Program-made: the position numbers and the translations under genes | The notes under the pieces: model-generated | What the model saw: only the letters and a program-made list of their open reading frames with translations | Told to the model about the DNA's origin: nothing | Databases searched by the model: none | Source of the DNA: Enterococcus haemoperoxidus ATCC BAA-382 | GTDB taxonomy: Bacteria; Bacillota; Bacilli; Lactobacillales; Enterococcaceae | Assembly (NCBI RefSeq): GCF_000407165.1 | Contig: NZ_KE136480.1 | Span: 806,001-870,000, forward strand | Direction: 5' to 3' | DNA: 64,000 nt | Shown here: positions 1 to 8,900 of the stretch, piece by piece | Layout of the letters: every line of letters begins with the position of its first letter | Numbering within the stretch: position 1 is the first letter of the stretch

Positions 1-51
1 CAAGATGAACTGATCACTCAATTATTCAGTCAATTTTGTTTAGGGAAATAG
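1..51 (+). CDS. mnmE: tRNA modification GTPase MnmE, C-terminal end (partial)
   Basis: Only the last 16 codons and the TAG stop are inside the window. They end in FCLGK, matching the C-terminal C-x-x-x-K signature of MnmE, whose cysteine is needed for tRNA wobble-uridine modification. It sits directly upstream of mnmG, its partner in making the cmnm5 group at U34, with 13 bases between them. The identification rests on this motif and the neighbour, since the G domain lies outside the window. Confidence 0.85.
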   Translation, partial: QDELITQLFSQFCLGK

Positions 52-64
52 AGAGGAAGAGTCG

Positions 65-1969
65 ATGAATCAATTTAAAGCAGAATCTTATGACGTAATT
101 GTAGTCGGAGCAGGCCATGCCGGTTCAGAAGCAGCCTTAGCATCCGCTCGTATGGGCAGTAAAACACTGCTACTAACAATCAATTTAGATATGGTGGCCT
201 TTATGCCATGTAATCCGTCTGTGGGAGGGCCAGCAAAAGGCGTCGTTGTGCGAGAAATCGATGCGTTAGGCGGCGAAATGGGTCACAATATAGACAAAAC
301 ATACATCCAAATGCGGATGCTAAACACTGGAAAAGGTCCGGCCGTTCGCGCGTTGCGCGCCCAAGCGGATAAACACGCTTACGCAACAGAAATGAAGCAC
401 ACAATCGAGCGGACGGACAACTTATCATTACGTCAAGGAATCGTTGAACGCTTGATCGTAGAAGATGGTATTTGTAAAGGCGTTATCACAACAACAGGTG
501 CACAATATCAAAGTAAAGCCGTGATTATTACAGCAGGAACAGCTCTTCGCGGAGAAATCATTATCGGTGAACTAAAATATTCTTCAGGACCCAACAATTC
601 ATTACCGTCAATTGGTTTAGCGGATCATCTTAAAGAACTTGGACTTGAAATGGATCGTTTCAAAACAGGAACACCACCACGTGTGAAATCTAGTACGATC
701 GATTATTCTGTGACAGAAGAACAGCCTGGTGATGAACAACCAAATCACTTTAGTTTTAGTACACCGGATAGTGCTTATAATTTAGATCAACGTTCTTGTT
801 GGTTGACTTACACAAATGAAGGAACGCATGAAATCATCCAAGACAATCTGCATCGTGCACCGATGTTTACAGGAATCGTCGAAGGAGTTGGCGCTCGTTA
901 TTGTCCTTCGATCGAAGATAAAATCGTTCGTTTTTCTGACAAGCCTCGCCATCAACTATTTTTGGAGCCAGAAGGATTGAACACAGAAGAAGTTTACGTT
1001 CAAGGACTGTCTACTTCATTACCAGAAGATGTCCAAACGGATATCTTACATTCAATTGCTGGTTTAGAAAAAGCTGAAATGATGCGTACTGGTTATGCGA
1101 TCGAATATGATGTTGTCGTGCCGCATCAATTACGTCCAACCTTAGAAACTAAAGTTATCGATGGTTTATTTACGGCTGGACAAACAAATGGTACAAGCGG
1201 CTACGAAGAAGCAGCAGGCCAAGGCCTAATTGCAGGAATCAATGCAGCTTTAAAAGTCCAAGATAAAGAACCTTTCGTGATGAAACGCAGCGATGGTTAT
1301 ATCGGTGTTATGATCGATGATTTAGTGACAAAAGGAACCAATGAACCGTATCGTTTACTAACATCAAGAGCAGAATATCGTTTGATTTTACGCCACGACA
1401 ATGCAGATTTACGTTTAACAGAGCAAGGGTATGAAATTGGACTAGTCAAAGAAGACCAATACGCAGCTTATCTTGAAAAGAAAAAAGCGGTTGAAGCAGA
1501 AATTGCTCGCTTGAATTCAGTCAGAGTGAAGCCTACAGCGGACGTACAAGCGTTTTTAGAAGCGAAAGGTTCTGTTCCGCTGAAAGATGGGGTCCTAGCC
1601 GGAGACTTCTTAAAACGCCCAGAAATGAGCTATCATGAAGTGACACAATTTATCCCATCTTCTGAGGTAGAATTAGATGATAAAGTCATTGAGCAAGTTG
1701 AAATTCAACTAAAATATGAAGGTTATATAAAAAAAGCTTTGGAAAAAGTCGATAAATTAAAACGTATGGAAGCCAAACGAATTCCAGAAAATATCGATTA
1801 TGCTGCAATCAATGGTTTGGCTACTGAAGCAAAACAAAAATTGCAAAAAATTCAACCAGAAACGATTGCCCAAGCAAGTCGAATCAGTGGTGTCAATCCA
1901 GCTGACGTATCGATTTTGATGGTTTATATCGAACAGGGTAAGATAGCAAAGGTAACTAAAACAAACTAA
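65..1969 (+). CDS. mnmG: tRNA uridine-5-carboxymethylaminomethyl modification enzyme MnmG (GidA)
   Basis: FAD- and NADH-dependent enzyme that, with MnmE, installs the carboxymethylaminomethyl group on wobble U34 of tRNAs reading NNA/NNG codons; cytoplasmic. The 634 residues match the full family length. An N-terminal dinucleotide-binding motif GAGHAG lies near residues 15-20, followed by the family signature around [12 protein letters not shown] (residues 48-59) and a second conserved block near GYEEAAGQG. The SD GAGGAAGA precedes the ATG. It is probably cotranscribed with mnmE. In most Firmicutes rsmG follows directly; here rsmG is 20 kb away, which marks an accessory insertion. Confidence 0.97.
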   Translation: MNQFKAESYDVIVVGAGHAGSEAALASARMGSKTLLLTINLDMVAFMPCNPSVGGPAKGVVVREIDALGGEMGHNIDKTYIQMRMLNTGKGPAVRALRAQADKHAYATEMKHTIERTDNLSLRQGIVERLIVEDGICKGVITTTGAQYQSKAVIITAGTALRGEIIIGELKYSSGPNNSLPSIGLADHLKELGLEMDRFKTGTPPRVKSSTIDYSVTEEQPGDEQPNHFSFSTPDSAYNLDQRSCWLTYTNEGTHEIIQDNLHRAPMFTGIVEGVGARYCPSIEDKIVRFSDKPRHQLFLEPEGLNTEEVYVQGLSTSLPEDVQTDILHSIAGLEKAEMMRTGYAIEYDVVVPHQLRPTLETKVIDGLFTAGQTNGTSGYEEAAGQGLIAGINAALKVQDKEPFVMKRSDGYIGVMIDDLVTKGTNEPYRLLTSRAEYRLILRHDNADLRLTEQGYEIGLVKEDQYAAYLEKKKAVEAEIARLNSVRVKPTADVQAFLEAKGSVPLKDGVLAGDFLKRPEMSYHEVTQFIPSSEVELDDKVIEQVEIQLKYEGYIKKALEKVDKLKRMEAKRIPENIDYAAINGLATEAKQKLQKIQPETIAQASRISGVNPADVSILMVYIEQGKIAKVTKTN

Positions 1970-1978
1970 ACAACAAAA

Positions 1979-2005
1979 AACCACCCTATAGCGAATAGGG
2001 TGGTT
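1979..2005. terminator. Bidirectional intrinsic terminator between mnmG and the lipoprotein gene
   Basis: Perfect 11-bp stem AACCACCCTAT / ATAGGGTGGTT with a 5-base loop. An A run lies on the left and TTTCTCT on the right, so it can serve both converging genes. Confidence 0.85.
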
Positions 2006-2012
2006 TCTCTGT

Positions 2013-2531
2013 TTACTGAGTATCACTCTCAATACTATCTGTGTCAGCTTGTGTAATAACAAAGTTAATGACTTCTGATTTATCTGGATTGAGGAAAATC
2101 ACTTGAATTTTAACATCTGGAACTACCGTTTTAGCTCCGTCTATTACGGGTTTTAATCCTTTAACCAATGTTGGTTTTAATGCTTCTGTATCAATATTTG
2201 CAACGGGTTCCTGTGCAAATGTATAGGTGTAAACAATAGTACTGTCTTCACCTTCAGTTATAGAAATATCAGAATACATTCCCTCGTATTGTTTTTTCAA
2301 ACTCGGGATTTGTGACTGAGCAGCTTCTATCATAAGCTTCAAACCGCTTGAGTTGCTAGATTTAGACTCAGATGTTTTTTCTACACTCTCGTTAGTAGAC
2401 AACTCTGAACTTTCTTCCTGACTATTAGTATCAGTACTTGCTGAATTTGACTTATTATTTGTCTGACCGCAACCACTAAAAATTAATACGCCCATAAATA
2501 AACAAACCATTCCCAATTTTAACTTTTTCAT
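2013..2531 (-). CDS. Putative lipoprotein, DUF4854-like
   Basis: Small surface lipoprotein of unknown function. A basic N-terminus and hydrophobic stretch lead to the lipobox FSGC, so the mature protein should start at that cysteine. A Ser/Thr/Asn-rich linker of about 45 residues follows, then a compact domain of about 100 residues resembling DUF4854 (family name from memory). Two in-frame ATGs are possible: the upstream one (2537) lies only two bases from the SD AGGAG, while the one at 2531 has an 8-base spacing and begins MKKLKLG, so I chose it. It is a single-gene unit convergent with mnmG. Confidence 0.75.
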   Translation of the reverse strand: MKKLKLGMVCLFMGVLIFSGCGQTNNKSNSASTDTNSQEESSELSTNESVEKTSESKSSNSSGLKLMIEAAQSQIPSLKKQYEGMYSDISITEGEDSTIVYTYTFAQEPVANIDTEALKPTLVKGLKPVIDGAKTVVPDVKIQVIFLNPDKSEVINFVITQADTDSIESDTQ

Positions 2532-2680
2532 TCCCATTTCTCCTTTTAAAATAAATTATTTTATATAACACTAGTTAATTTTAACATAATATATATATTG
2601 TGCACTGTTTATATTAAATTTTTTCTTATTTTATGTAGGTTCGGCATGACTGTTTTTGTTCAATATAATGCTTCTTCTTT

Positions 2681-2706
2681 AAAAAGGCTTGATACCAAGC
2701 CTTTTT
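2681..2706. terminator. Hairpin with U tract in the gap 2538-2851
   Basis: Ten-bp stem AAAAAGGCTT / AAGCCTTTTT with the 6-base loop GATACC, followed by TTG. No gene feeds it obviously from the left on the plus strand, and the lipoprotein gene starts 150 bases away and runs the other way. It may be left from a lost gene. The rest of this gap holds a parS-like site and AT-rich sequence. Confidence 0.5.
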
Positions 2707-2722
2707 TGTTTCATGTGAAACA
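2707..2722. promoter_or_regulatory. parS-like ParB-binding site
   Basis: TGTTTCATGTGAAACA is a perfect 7-2-7 inverted repeat and differs at one central base from the Firmicutes parS consensus TGTTTCACGTGAAACA. Position fits: parS sites cluster near oriC and parA-parB, and parB is 21 kb away here. It begins right at the end of the preceding hairpin's T tract. Confidence 0.8.
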
Positions 2723-2851
2723 TTTTTTATTTTTAGAATGTAGACGTAAACGATTTTTGGGAGACTTTTAAAAGTAAGTTAAAAGTTAACACGCTTGATT
2801 ATAGAGTAAGATCAAAGCATAAATACAAACCAAAATAAAGGAGTAAAACCA

Positions 2852-3196
2852 ATGTATACAATTAAAACAGTCGATGATTTCTGGAAAGTAATCGATGAAA
2901 TCAGAATAAAAAGAGAACTAAATTGGTCAGATTTAGTTGGAGGAAAAGCAAAATTAGCTGCTAGTCAACGGTGGAATCCTCCATTGACGTATATTCTTCA
3001 AATACAGAAAAAGCTAGATATAGATATCATGAACACGTTTGTCTATGAGTTAATTGAATCTGAACAATTAGTTGATAAAGATCCGGAGACGCCCAACAAA
3101 ATGAAGTTGATTCTCCAATGGATTCAAGCTGATAATTGGATGGAGGATGAAGAAATCATTCAAAAGGTTCAAGAAGTTGCTAAGACGATTCTATAA
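2852..3196 (+). CDS. Small HTH-like protein of unknown function
   Basis: A 114-residue soluble protein I do not recognise. Its first 65 residues look like a helix-turn-helix (VIDEIRIKRELNWSDLVGG then a second helical stretch), and the C-terminal half is helical and acidic. There is no signal peptide or membrane segment. The SD AAAGGAG precedes the ATG. It lies 24 bases upstream of the lysin gene, so the two are probably cotranscribed, which suggests a regulatory or immunity-like role or a phage origin. That role is inference from position only. Confidence 0.6.
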   Translation: MYTIKTVDDFWKVIDEIRIKRELNWSDLVGGKAKLAASQRWNPPLTYILQIQKKLDIDIMNTFVYELIESEQLVDKDPETPNKMKLILQWIQADNWMEDEEIIQKVQEVAKTIL

Positions 3197-3220
3197 AAAA
3201 TAAATTAAGGGAGTAAAAAA

Positions 3221-3985
3221 ATGGCTAATATAGAAAATATGATTAAATGGATGACGGACCGTAAAGGAAAAGTCACCTACTCGATGAATGCAAGACTAGG
3301 TCCGAACAGCTATGATTGTTCAAGCGCAGTTTATTTCGCTTTGATCAGCGGTGATTTTTTAACCAGTGGAGTGATGGGGAATACAGATACTCTTTTCGCA
3401 CATTTAGAAAAGGCTGGCTGGACTCAGGTACAAGCAGATGCATCCGGTAATTATCCTGCTAAAAAAGGAGATATTTTTATTTGGGGAAATCGTGGAGCAT
3501 CAGGAGGAGCAGCAGGTCATACAGGCATTTTTGCAGATGATCAAGACCAAATTATTCATTGTAATTATGGCTACAATGGTATCACAATCAATGATCACGA
3601 CACGATTTGGAAATTAAATGGCTGTCCAGCAATAACGGTATATCGGTATGGAAAAAATGAAAGCAGTCAGCTGAAACCACAGCCAAATTCCCCAAAACCA
3701 AAACCCGTGCCGCAAGAACAACAATCTGGCTTGATTTCAATGTCAGGCACATTTTATCCTGATAGAAAATTAGCGGTTAGCCGTGATACGAATCCAGATG
3801 ACAATAGTAGTCCAGCACTTGATTATTATTTACCTGGCATGGCCATCAATTATGATTATTATCTTCATAGTAACGGCTATGTTTGGATCAGTTATATCAG
3901 TCAAGGGGGCGCCCGTCGTTATATTGCTGTGGGACCAGATGATGGGCAGACAGGCACGACTTGGGGAACGGGTTTCTTTAATTAA
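3221..3985 (+). CDS. Phage-type peptidoglycan hydrolase (Amidase_5/NlpC-P60 fold) with SH3-like cell wall-binding domain
   Basis: Predicted cell wall hydrolase of 254 residues. Residues 1-145 match the bacteriophage peptidoglycan hydrolase family: catalytic Cys33 in YDCSSA, His100 in AGHTGIF, and a conserved HCNYG block. A proline/lysine-rich linker (about 153-172) leads to a C-terminal bacterial SH3-like domain rich in Tyr/Trp/Gly. No signal peptide is visible, so like a phage endolysin it would need a holin or lysis to reach the wall. No holin or other phage gene adjoins it. It may be a domesticated lysin or a bacteriolysin whose export route is not visible here. Confidence 0.85.
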   Translation: MANIENMIKWMTDRKGKVTYSMNARLGPNSYDCSSAVYFALISGDFLTSGVMGNTDTLFAHLEKAGWTQVQADASGNYPAKKGDIFIWGNRGASGGAAGHTGIFADDQDQIIHCNYGYNGITINDHDTIWKLNGCPAITVYRYGKNESSQLKPQPNSPKPKPVPQEQQSGLISMSGTFYPDRKLAVSRDTNPDDNSSPALDYYLPGMAINYDYYLHSNGYVWISYISQGGARRYIAVGPDDGQTGTTWGTGFFN

Positions 3986-4039
3986 GCAATAAGATATAAT
4001 CTGGTAAAGATTGCCTTTCTATAAAAATCAGTAGAATTT

Positions 4040-4048
4040 TGCTATAAT
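4040..4048 (+). promoter_or_regulatory. Extended -10 promoter for the amidinotransferase gene
   Basis: TGCTATAAT (TG-n-TATAAT) lies 35 bases upstream of the ATG. No good -35 box is present at the usual distance, as is normal for extended -10 promoters. Confidence 0.6.
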
Positions 4049-4082
4049 GATGAAAAAGTAACGATAGGTGGAGTGACAAGTA

Positions 4083-5057
4083 ATGAAGACTAATTTTGTA
4101 GAGAGTGAATTTGCTCCGTTAAAAAGAGTTGTTTTAGCGCAATCACAATTTTATTTACCAGAAGGGGAAGATGAGTTAGATACAAGCTTTCTATCAGAAG
4201 AGAACCTCACTCTTTTCAGTAATAAAGTTGGTGATGTAGGTGATCTTTACCCAGATATGCAAAAAAAATGGGAAAATGAAAAAGAGGAAATGTTTCAACT
4301 ATTAACATCTTATGGCGTAGAAGTTATTAGACCGAGAATGTTAACAGAATATGAAAAGACGTTAGGCAAAGAGAGTGGACATGGATATGCTAATTTTTTT
4401 TCAAGAGATCCGTTTTTCACATTTGGTCATTTCATTATTGAAGGAAATCTGAGATTTGCTCATCGACGGTTGGAAATATTACCGATTCGAGATATTTTAA
4501 CTGGAGAATCCAAACATTCAGAAGCAGTTTATTTAGCTGCGCCACAACCAGATATTTCCGAAGGATTAGAAAGTGAAGCAGGTCCTTTTCTAGAGGGTGG
4601 CGATGTTTTAGTTTATGGGAAAAAAATATTTGTGGGTTACTCTGGATTGGCGAGTAATCTAAATGGAATCAATTGGTTGAAGTCACTTTTAGCTCACTGG
4701 GATTATGATGTCATACCAGTACGTTTGCATCCAGACATACTACATTTAGATTGTGCACTGAGCATGGTCAAAGATGGTTTGATGATTTACTGTGAGGAAG
4801 CATTTTTAGATGGTTTACCGACAGAGTTAAACAATTGGGATAAGATAAACATTTCTTTAAAAGAAGCGTCCTTATTAATGGCTAATGGTCTCCCAATAAA
4901 TGAATCTGTGTACGTTACCGATCAATCATTTACAGAATTGATTGCTGCGTTGCAAAGTTATGGGATGAAGGTGGAAACGTTAGATTATGAAATTTCAAGA
5001 ATATTTGGCGGCTCTTTTCGATGTACGACACAAGCATTATTGAGAACAAGCAACTAA
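4083..5057 (+). CDS. Amidinotransferase / arginine deiminase superfamily enzyme
   Basis: A 324-residue member of the guanidino-group modifying superfamily (dimethylargininase, glycine amidinotransferase, arginine deiminase). The five-bladed fold is suggested by the conserved EGGDVLV block, the catalytic His221 in LHLD and the C-terminal catalytic Cys314 in FRCTTQ. The substrate cannot be read from sequence: transfer of an amidino group, or hydrolysis of arginine or a methylarginine, are all possible. It is far shorter than the fermentative arginine deiminase ArcA (about 410 residues), and no arc genes are near. It appears monocistronic. Confidence 0.8.
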   Translation: MKTNFVESEFAPLKRVVLAQSQFYLPEGEDELDTSFLSEENLTLFSNKVGDVGDLYPDMQKKWENEKEEMFQLLTSYGVEVIRPRMLTEYEKTLGKESGHGYANFFSRDPFFTFGHFIIEGNLRFAHRRLEILPIRDILTGESKHSEAVYLAAPQPDISEGLESEAGPFLEGGDVLVYGKKIFVGYSGLASNLNGINWLKSLLAHWDYDVIPVRLHPDILHLDCALSMVKDGLMIYCEEAFLDGLPTELNNWDKINISLKEASLLMANGLPINESVYVTDQSFTELIAALQSYGMKVETLDYEISRIFGGSFRCTTQALLRTSN

Positions 5058-5100
5058 CTTTTTGATAAAACCCAACCAAAGATTATAAAAATCTAAAATA

Positions 5101-5257
5101 AATTCAGATTTTCAACAAACAATCGTAGTAAAGAATCCAATTTTTCAACACAAAATAGTCACAATTTGGAGTTATTATATATTTATACCAAACAACCCTA
5201 ACAAAACACTTTTTCATTTTTTAACTCCTTTTCCCGCTCTTTCCCCGAAGAGCGGGT
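5101..5257. repeat. Direct repeat element, left copy, ending in a hairpin
   Basis: About 157 bases that recur at 10700-10859, bracketing the large adhesin gene in the same orientation. The shared core runs from AATTCAGATTTTC through CAAACAACCCTAACAAAACA to the hairpin CCCGCTCTT / AAGAGCGGG (5233-5256). The hairpin arms differ from the right copy by a compensated pair (G-C here, A-U there), so the RNA structure seems to be kept. It is followed by TATTTG rather than a clean U tract. Confidence 0.8.
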
Positions 5258-5289
5258 ATTTGTTGTGAATCACTGCGACTGCCCACAGA

Positions 5290-5730
5290 GCAGATGATGA
5301 ACAATACTTGGCGACTAAAGGGAGAGAAGTTACCATACTAGTGAATCACAGTACAACGAATCAAGCCAATCAAATCCTAAAGAAAAAAGCATCAAGCTAG
5401 TCGTTGCCAAAGCAGATGATGAACAATACTTGGCGACCAAAGGGAGAGAAGTTACCATACTAGTGAATCACAGTACAACGAATCAAGCCAATCAAATCCT
5501 AAAGAAAAAAGCATCAAGCTAGTCGTTGCCAAAGCAGATGATGAACAATACTTGGCGACCAAAGGGAGAGAAGTTTCCGTACTAGTGAATCACAGTACAA
5601 CGAATCAAGCCCGTCAAATCCTAAGGAAAGAAGCATCAAGCTAGTCGTTGCCAAAGCAGATGATGAACAATACTTGGCGACCAAAGGGAGAGAAGTTTCC
5701 GTATTAGTGAATCCCAACGCAACGTTTTGA
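5290..5730. repeat. 122-bp tandem repeat, about 3.6 copies
   Basis: Units begin at 5290, 5412, 5534 and 5656, an exact 122-base period. Units 1 and 2 differ by a single base, while units 3 and 4 share other changes. On the plus strand each unit can be read as the end of a protein (KADDEQYLATKGREV near the start, KKKASS or RKEASS then TAG at the end), and the last unit ends instead in VNPNATF then TGA. Because 122 is not a multiple of three, no frame crosses the array. It looks like amplified debris of a gene 3' end. I do not recognise the parent gene. Confidence 0.9.
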
Positions 5731-5800
5731 TCAATCAATTTTTTAAGACAAAAGTACCAAAATAGACTTTACCAAAGTAGTAAATCTTTTAAAATAGAAA

Positions 5801-5849
5801 AACACCAAGAATCAATCATTCAACATTGAAGTGATTGATTCTTGGTGTT
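5801..5849. terminator. Bidirectional terminator downstream of the adhesin
   Basis: Perfect 18-bp stem (AACACCAAGAATCAATCA and its complement) with a 13-base loop, A run on the left and T run on the right. It serves the minus-strand adhesin gene. Confidence 0.85.
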
Positions 5850-5915
5850 TTTTAATCATTATAGTAATTAAATTCAATTAACTAATATAGTACTAGCTAA
5901 ATAGAAAATCAAAAT

Positions 5916-8900
5916 CTATTTACTATGTTTTCCTTTTTTTCTCTTCCAGAAAAGAAGTGATCCAGCTGCTCCTGTCACAAAGGCGCCCACTCCTTGTCCC
6001 ATCAGAGACGTTTCGGTTCCGGTATTTGGCAGTTTTCTTCCAGAACGTGTATTGGGAAGTTTCGTTTTTGAAGAATCTGCGATGGTAGTTGTTTTAGTAC
6101 TGGCAGTCATTGGTAAAACCTTTTCTTCAGCTTTCTTTTTAGGTTCTTCCAACGCTTCAGGAGTATTAGATAATTTTACTGGCATAGGATTTTCTACTGT
6201 TTTAGGTTTTGTTGGCGTAGTAATCTCAATTGGTTTTTCTACTGGAGCTTCTGCAGGATCTGCCGATTCTGGCGCCGTAACTTCTGGAATAACTGGTTTT
6301 TCCACTTCAGGTACTTTTTCTAGTTCTTTAGGCTTTTCCAGTGGATCTGCGTTAGTAATATCTTCTAGATCATTTAACTCCACAGGAGCGTCAGGTTGAA
6401 TACTTTCTTCGGCTTCTTCACTATCTAATTCCACATCTGTGATGTCTTCAGAAGTACCTAATTCTATAATTGAATCAGGAGGAGTAGATGCGTGATCCTG
6501 TGTTAGTGTTGGTAGATCAATTCCAGTGATACCCGTGAAACTATTTGTTGAAGCTGCAGAAGGTGCAATTGCTGGATTCACTGGTTCTGCTACAGAATCT
6601 ACTTTTTTAGGAGTGTTGATTCCCTCTGGCTCTACAGGATTTCCGGGCATATCGGGTACTGTTGGAATTACTGGAGCTGTGATTTTTTTAAGCTCTAGTA
6701 ATTCTAAACCTGATTTGATAGGTTCCACACTAAAATCAGGAGCTGGTAAAATAATATCTAGATTTTGTCCCGTTATAAAACCACTATACTGCCCACTTTG
6801 TCTAAATTGATTTGTTAACCAATAATAAATTGATATTGGGGACCCAGGTATTTCTGGAAAAGGGTTATTTTTTAGACTTTTTATATTTGCTGCAGAAACA
6901 GTAGAAGTGATTTCATACATACTTTCAATTGATTTCGGGAGAGGATCATTCAAATAATAAATTTGAACATTACTACCAGTTTGAGCATTAAAAGCTTTAA
7001 TTGATTCTGTTATATCTTTTTGCGCCTGTGCCCACGATGATGCAACTCCCTCTAAATAAGCTCCATACTCGGAGAATTTTGTGACTTGCTCTAAAACTGC
7101 TTTTTCATAAGCGGCTACAAATGTATTCCAATCTTCTAAAGTGTTCATCTTTTGCAGATTATCAGTTGTGAAATCGGCTGATATAGGAGTAAAATCTCCT
7201 GTAGTTAATGAATTAAAAATTGGTTGCCAAACATTAGTATAGTCATCATTTGGATCTCCATCATTTCCAATTTTCCAGCCAGATGTATATGCATCAAATG
7301 CTTTTTGATAGTTACTATATGATTCATAATATTTTTGATAAGCATTAGCTTTATCAAGATTTTTTTGCATCATTTCTTCCGCATCTGCAATAAAGTCTGT
7401 TAATTTAGCTTCAAAAGTTTCTGGATTATACACTAAATCATGTTTAATATCAGGTGCAATTGGACTAGCATTGTAGATAACATTTTTTGCTTGATATTCT
7501 TCAATGATTGGCCAAGAATCAATTAAAGCTGTTTTTAGATCTTTTTTAGCTGCACTATATTCTGTTTCCCAAGTAGTTAAAATATCAGGAATTTCTGTAT
7601 AATTTTCTTGTGTAATTTTATCCTCTGGAAATTTTCCAAGAACTTGCTCCATACTAGTAACCGCAGCATTAATTTGCTCTTCGGCAGTAACTGCATTTTC
7701 ATAAGCAGCAAGTGCATCTTCATAAGGTTTTGCAGCTGTACTGAAGCTTTCTTTAGCAAGATCATATTTAGTTTGTAGACTGTTAAAGAGTCTAAGAGCA
7801 GCATCATAGTCATCTTTAAGTGTTTTTAGTTTTCCATTTGCACCTTGATATGCAGCATCAGCTAATTTCCACGCATCATTCGCAGTTTTGTATGCTGTAT
7901 TCACGTCATCGTACTCAGACTTAATTGCTGTAAAGGATTCTGTTAAGCTTTTATATTCTTGTGAAATGGTAATGAACTCAGCTTCATGTACCTTTTGTTC
8001 AGCTGTAACTTCAACTAACATGTCCGAAGTTGTGTTATAGGTTTCCAGAGTTTCTTCGTATTTAGTTTTAAGACGAGTATAGTAAGCAGCTAAATCAGCA
8101 TATTCTTTTTCTCGTAATGCAAAAGTTTCTTTTACTTTTGAAATTGCTTCTGCTGCAGCTGTATAAGCTGTTTTCGCAGTTGTGTAATCTACTCCTAGAT
8201 CAGAAAACTGCTTTTTAACTTCTGCGAAATCAGCCATTGTTTCAGCATATTGTGTTTTTAAATTAGTGTATTGTTTTTGAGTTGTTTCTAATATTTTTCC
8301 TAAATCTACAAAAGTTGTTTCTGTCTGTGAAAGCTCTGACTTTAATTGTGCTAATTCATTTTTTAGTGCTTGATATTCTTGGAAAAGCCGATCATATTCT
8401 GCGCGAGCTAGTTCATATTTTTGGATAACAGCTTCATATGTTTTATTTGCCTCAATGTAGTTAGCTTCGGTCGTGCTCAAAATTTCTGATCCAATTGTAA
8501 ATTTATCTGAGATAGTATCATAGGATGATTTTACTTGATCAAATTGAGCTTTTACTTCATCAGACTCTTTAAGTGTAGTTTTATAAGCTGTTTCTGTTTC
8601 AGCATAGACACTCATTACGTGAGTATAGCTAGTACTGATGGTTTGATACTCTTTTTCTACTTGCTGATAATCAATTTTTGCTTGATCACATTGTTTTACA
8701 AGGGAATCGTATGTTTGTTTGATAGACTGGTAAGCGTTAGTAATGACTTGGAACGCACTTATTGCAGTCTCATAACTTGTTTTGACCTCTTTGAATAAAG
8801 CAGTTAGCGAGTCAGATTGTTCTTTTACTTGCTGATATTCTTTATTCACTTCATTGTAACGATTATTATTTTCAGTGTATGCCGCTAGTGCCGTTGAATA

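Noticed and set aside
2852-3985. Prophage
   Set aside because: Only a lysin and one small gene are present; no integrase, capsid, tail, holin or att repeats nearby.
5290-5730. CRISPR array
   Set aside because: Units are 122 bp and nearly identical throughout, with no short repeat and unique spacers, and there are no cas genes.
5514-5738. 74-codon minus-strand gene within the tandem repeat
   Set aside because: It exists only because the repeat lacks stops in that frame, and it has no SD. The plus-strand tails look more protein-like but are not whole genes either.
6052-6810. Plus-strand open frames opposite the adhesin
   Set aside because: Mirror images of its Pro/Glu-rich repeats; no SD, no family, and the minus frame is continuous for 1436 codons.
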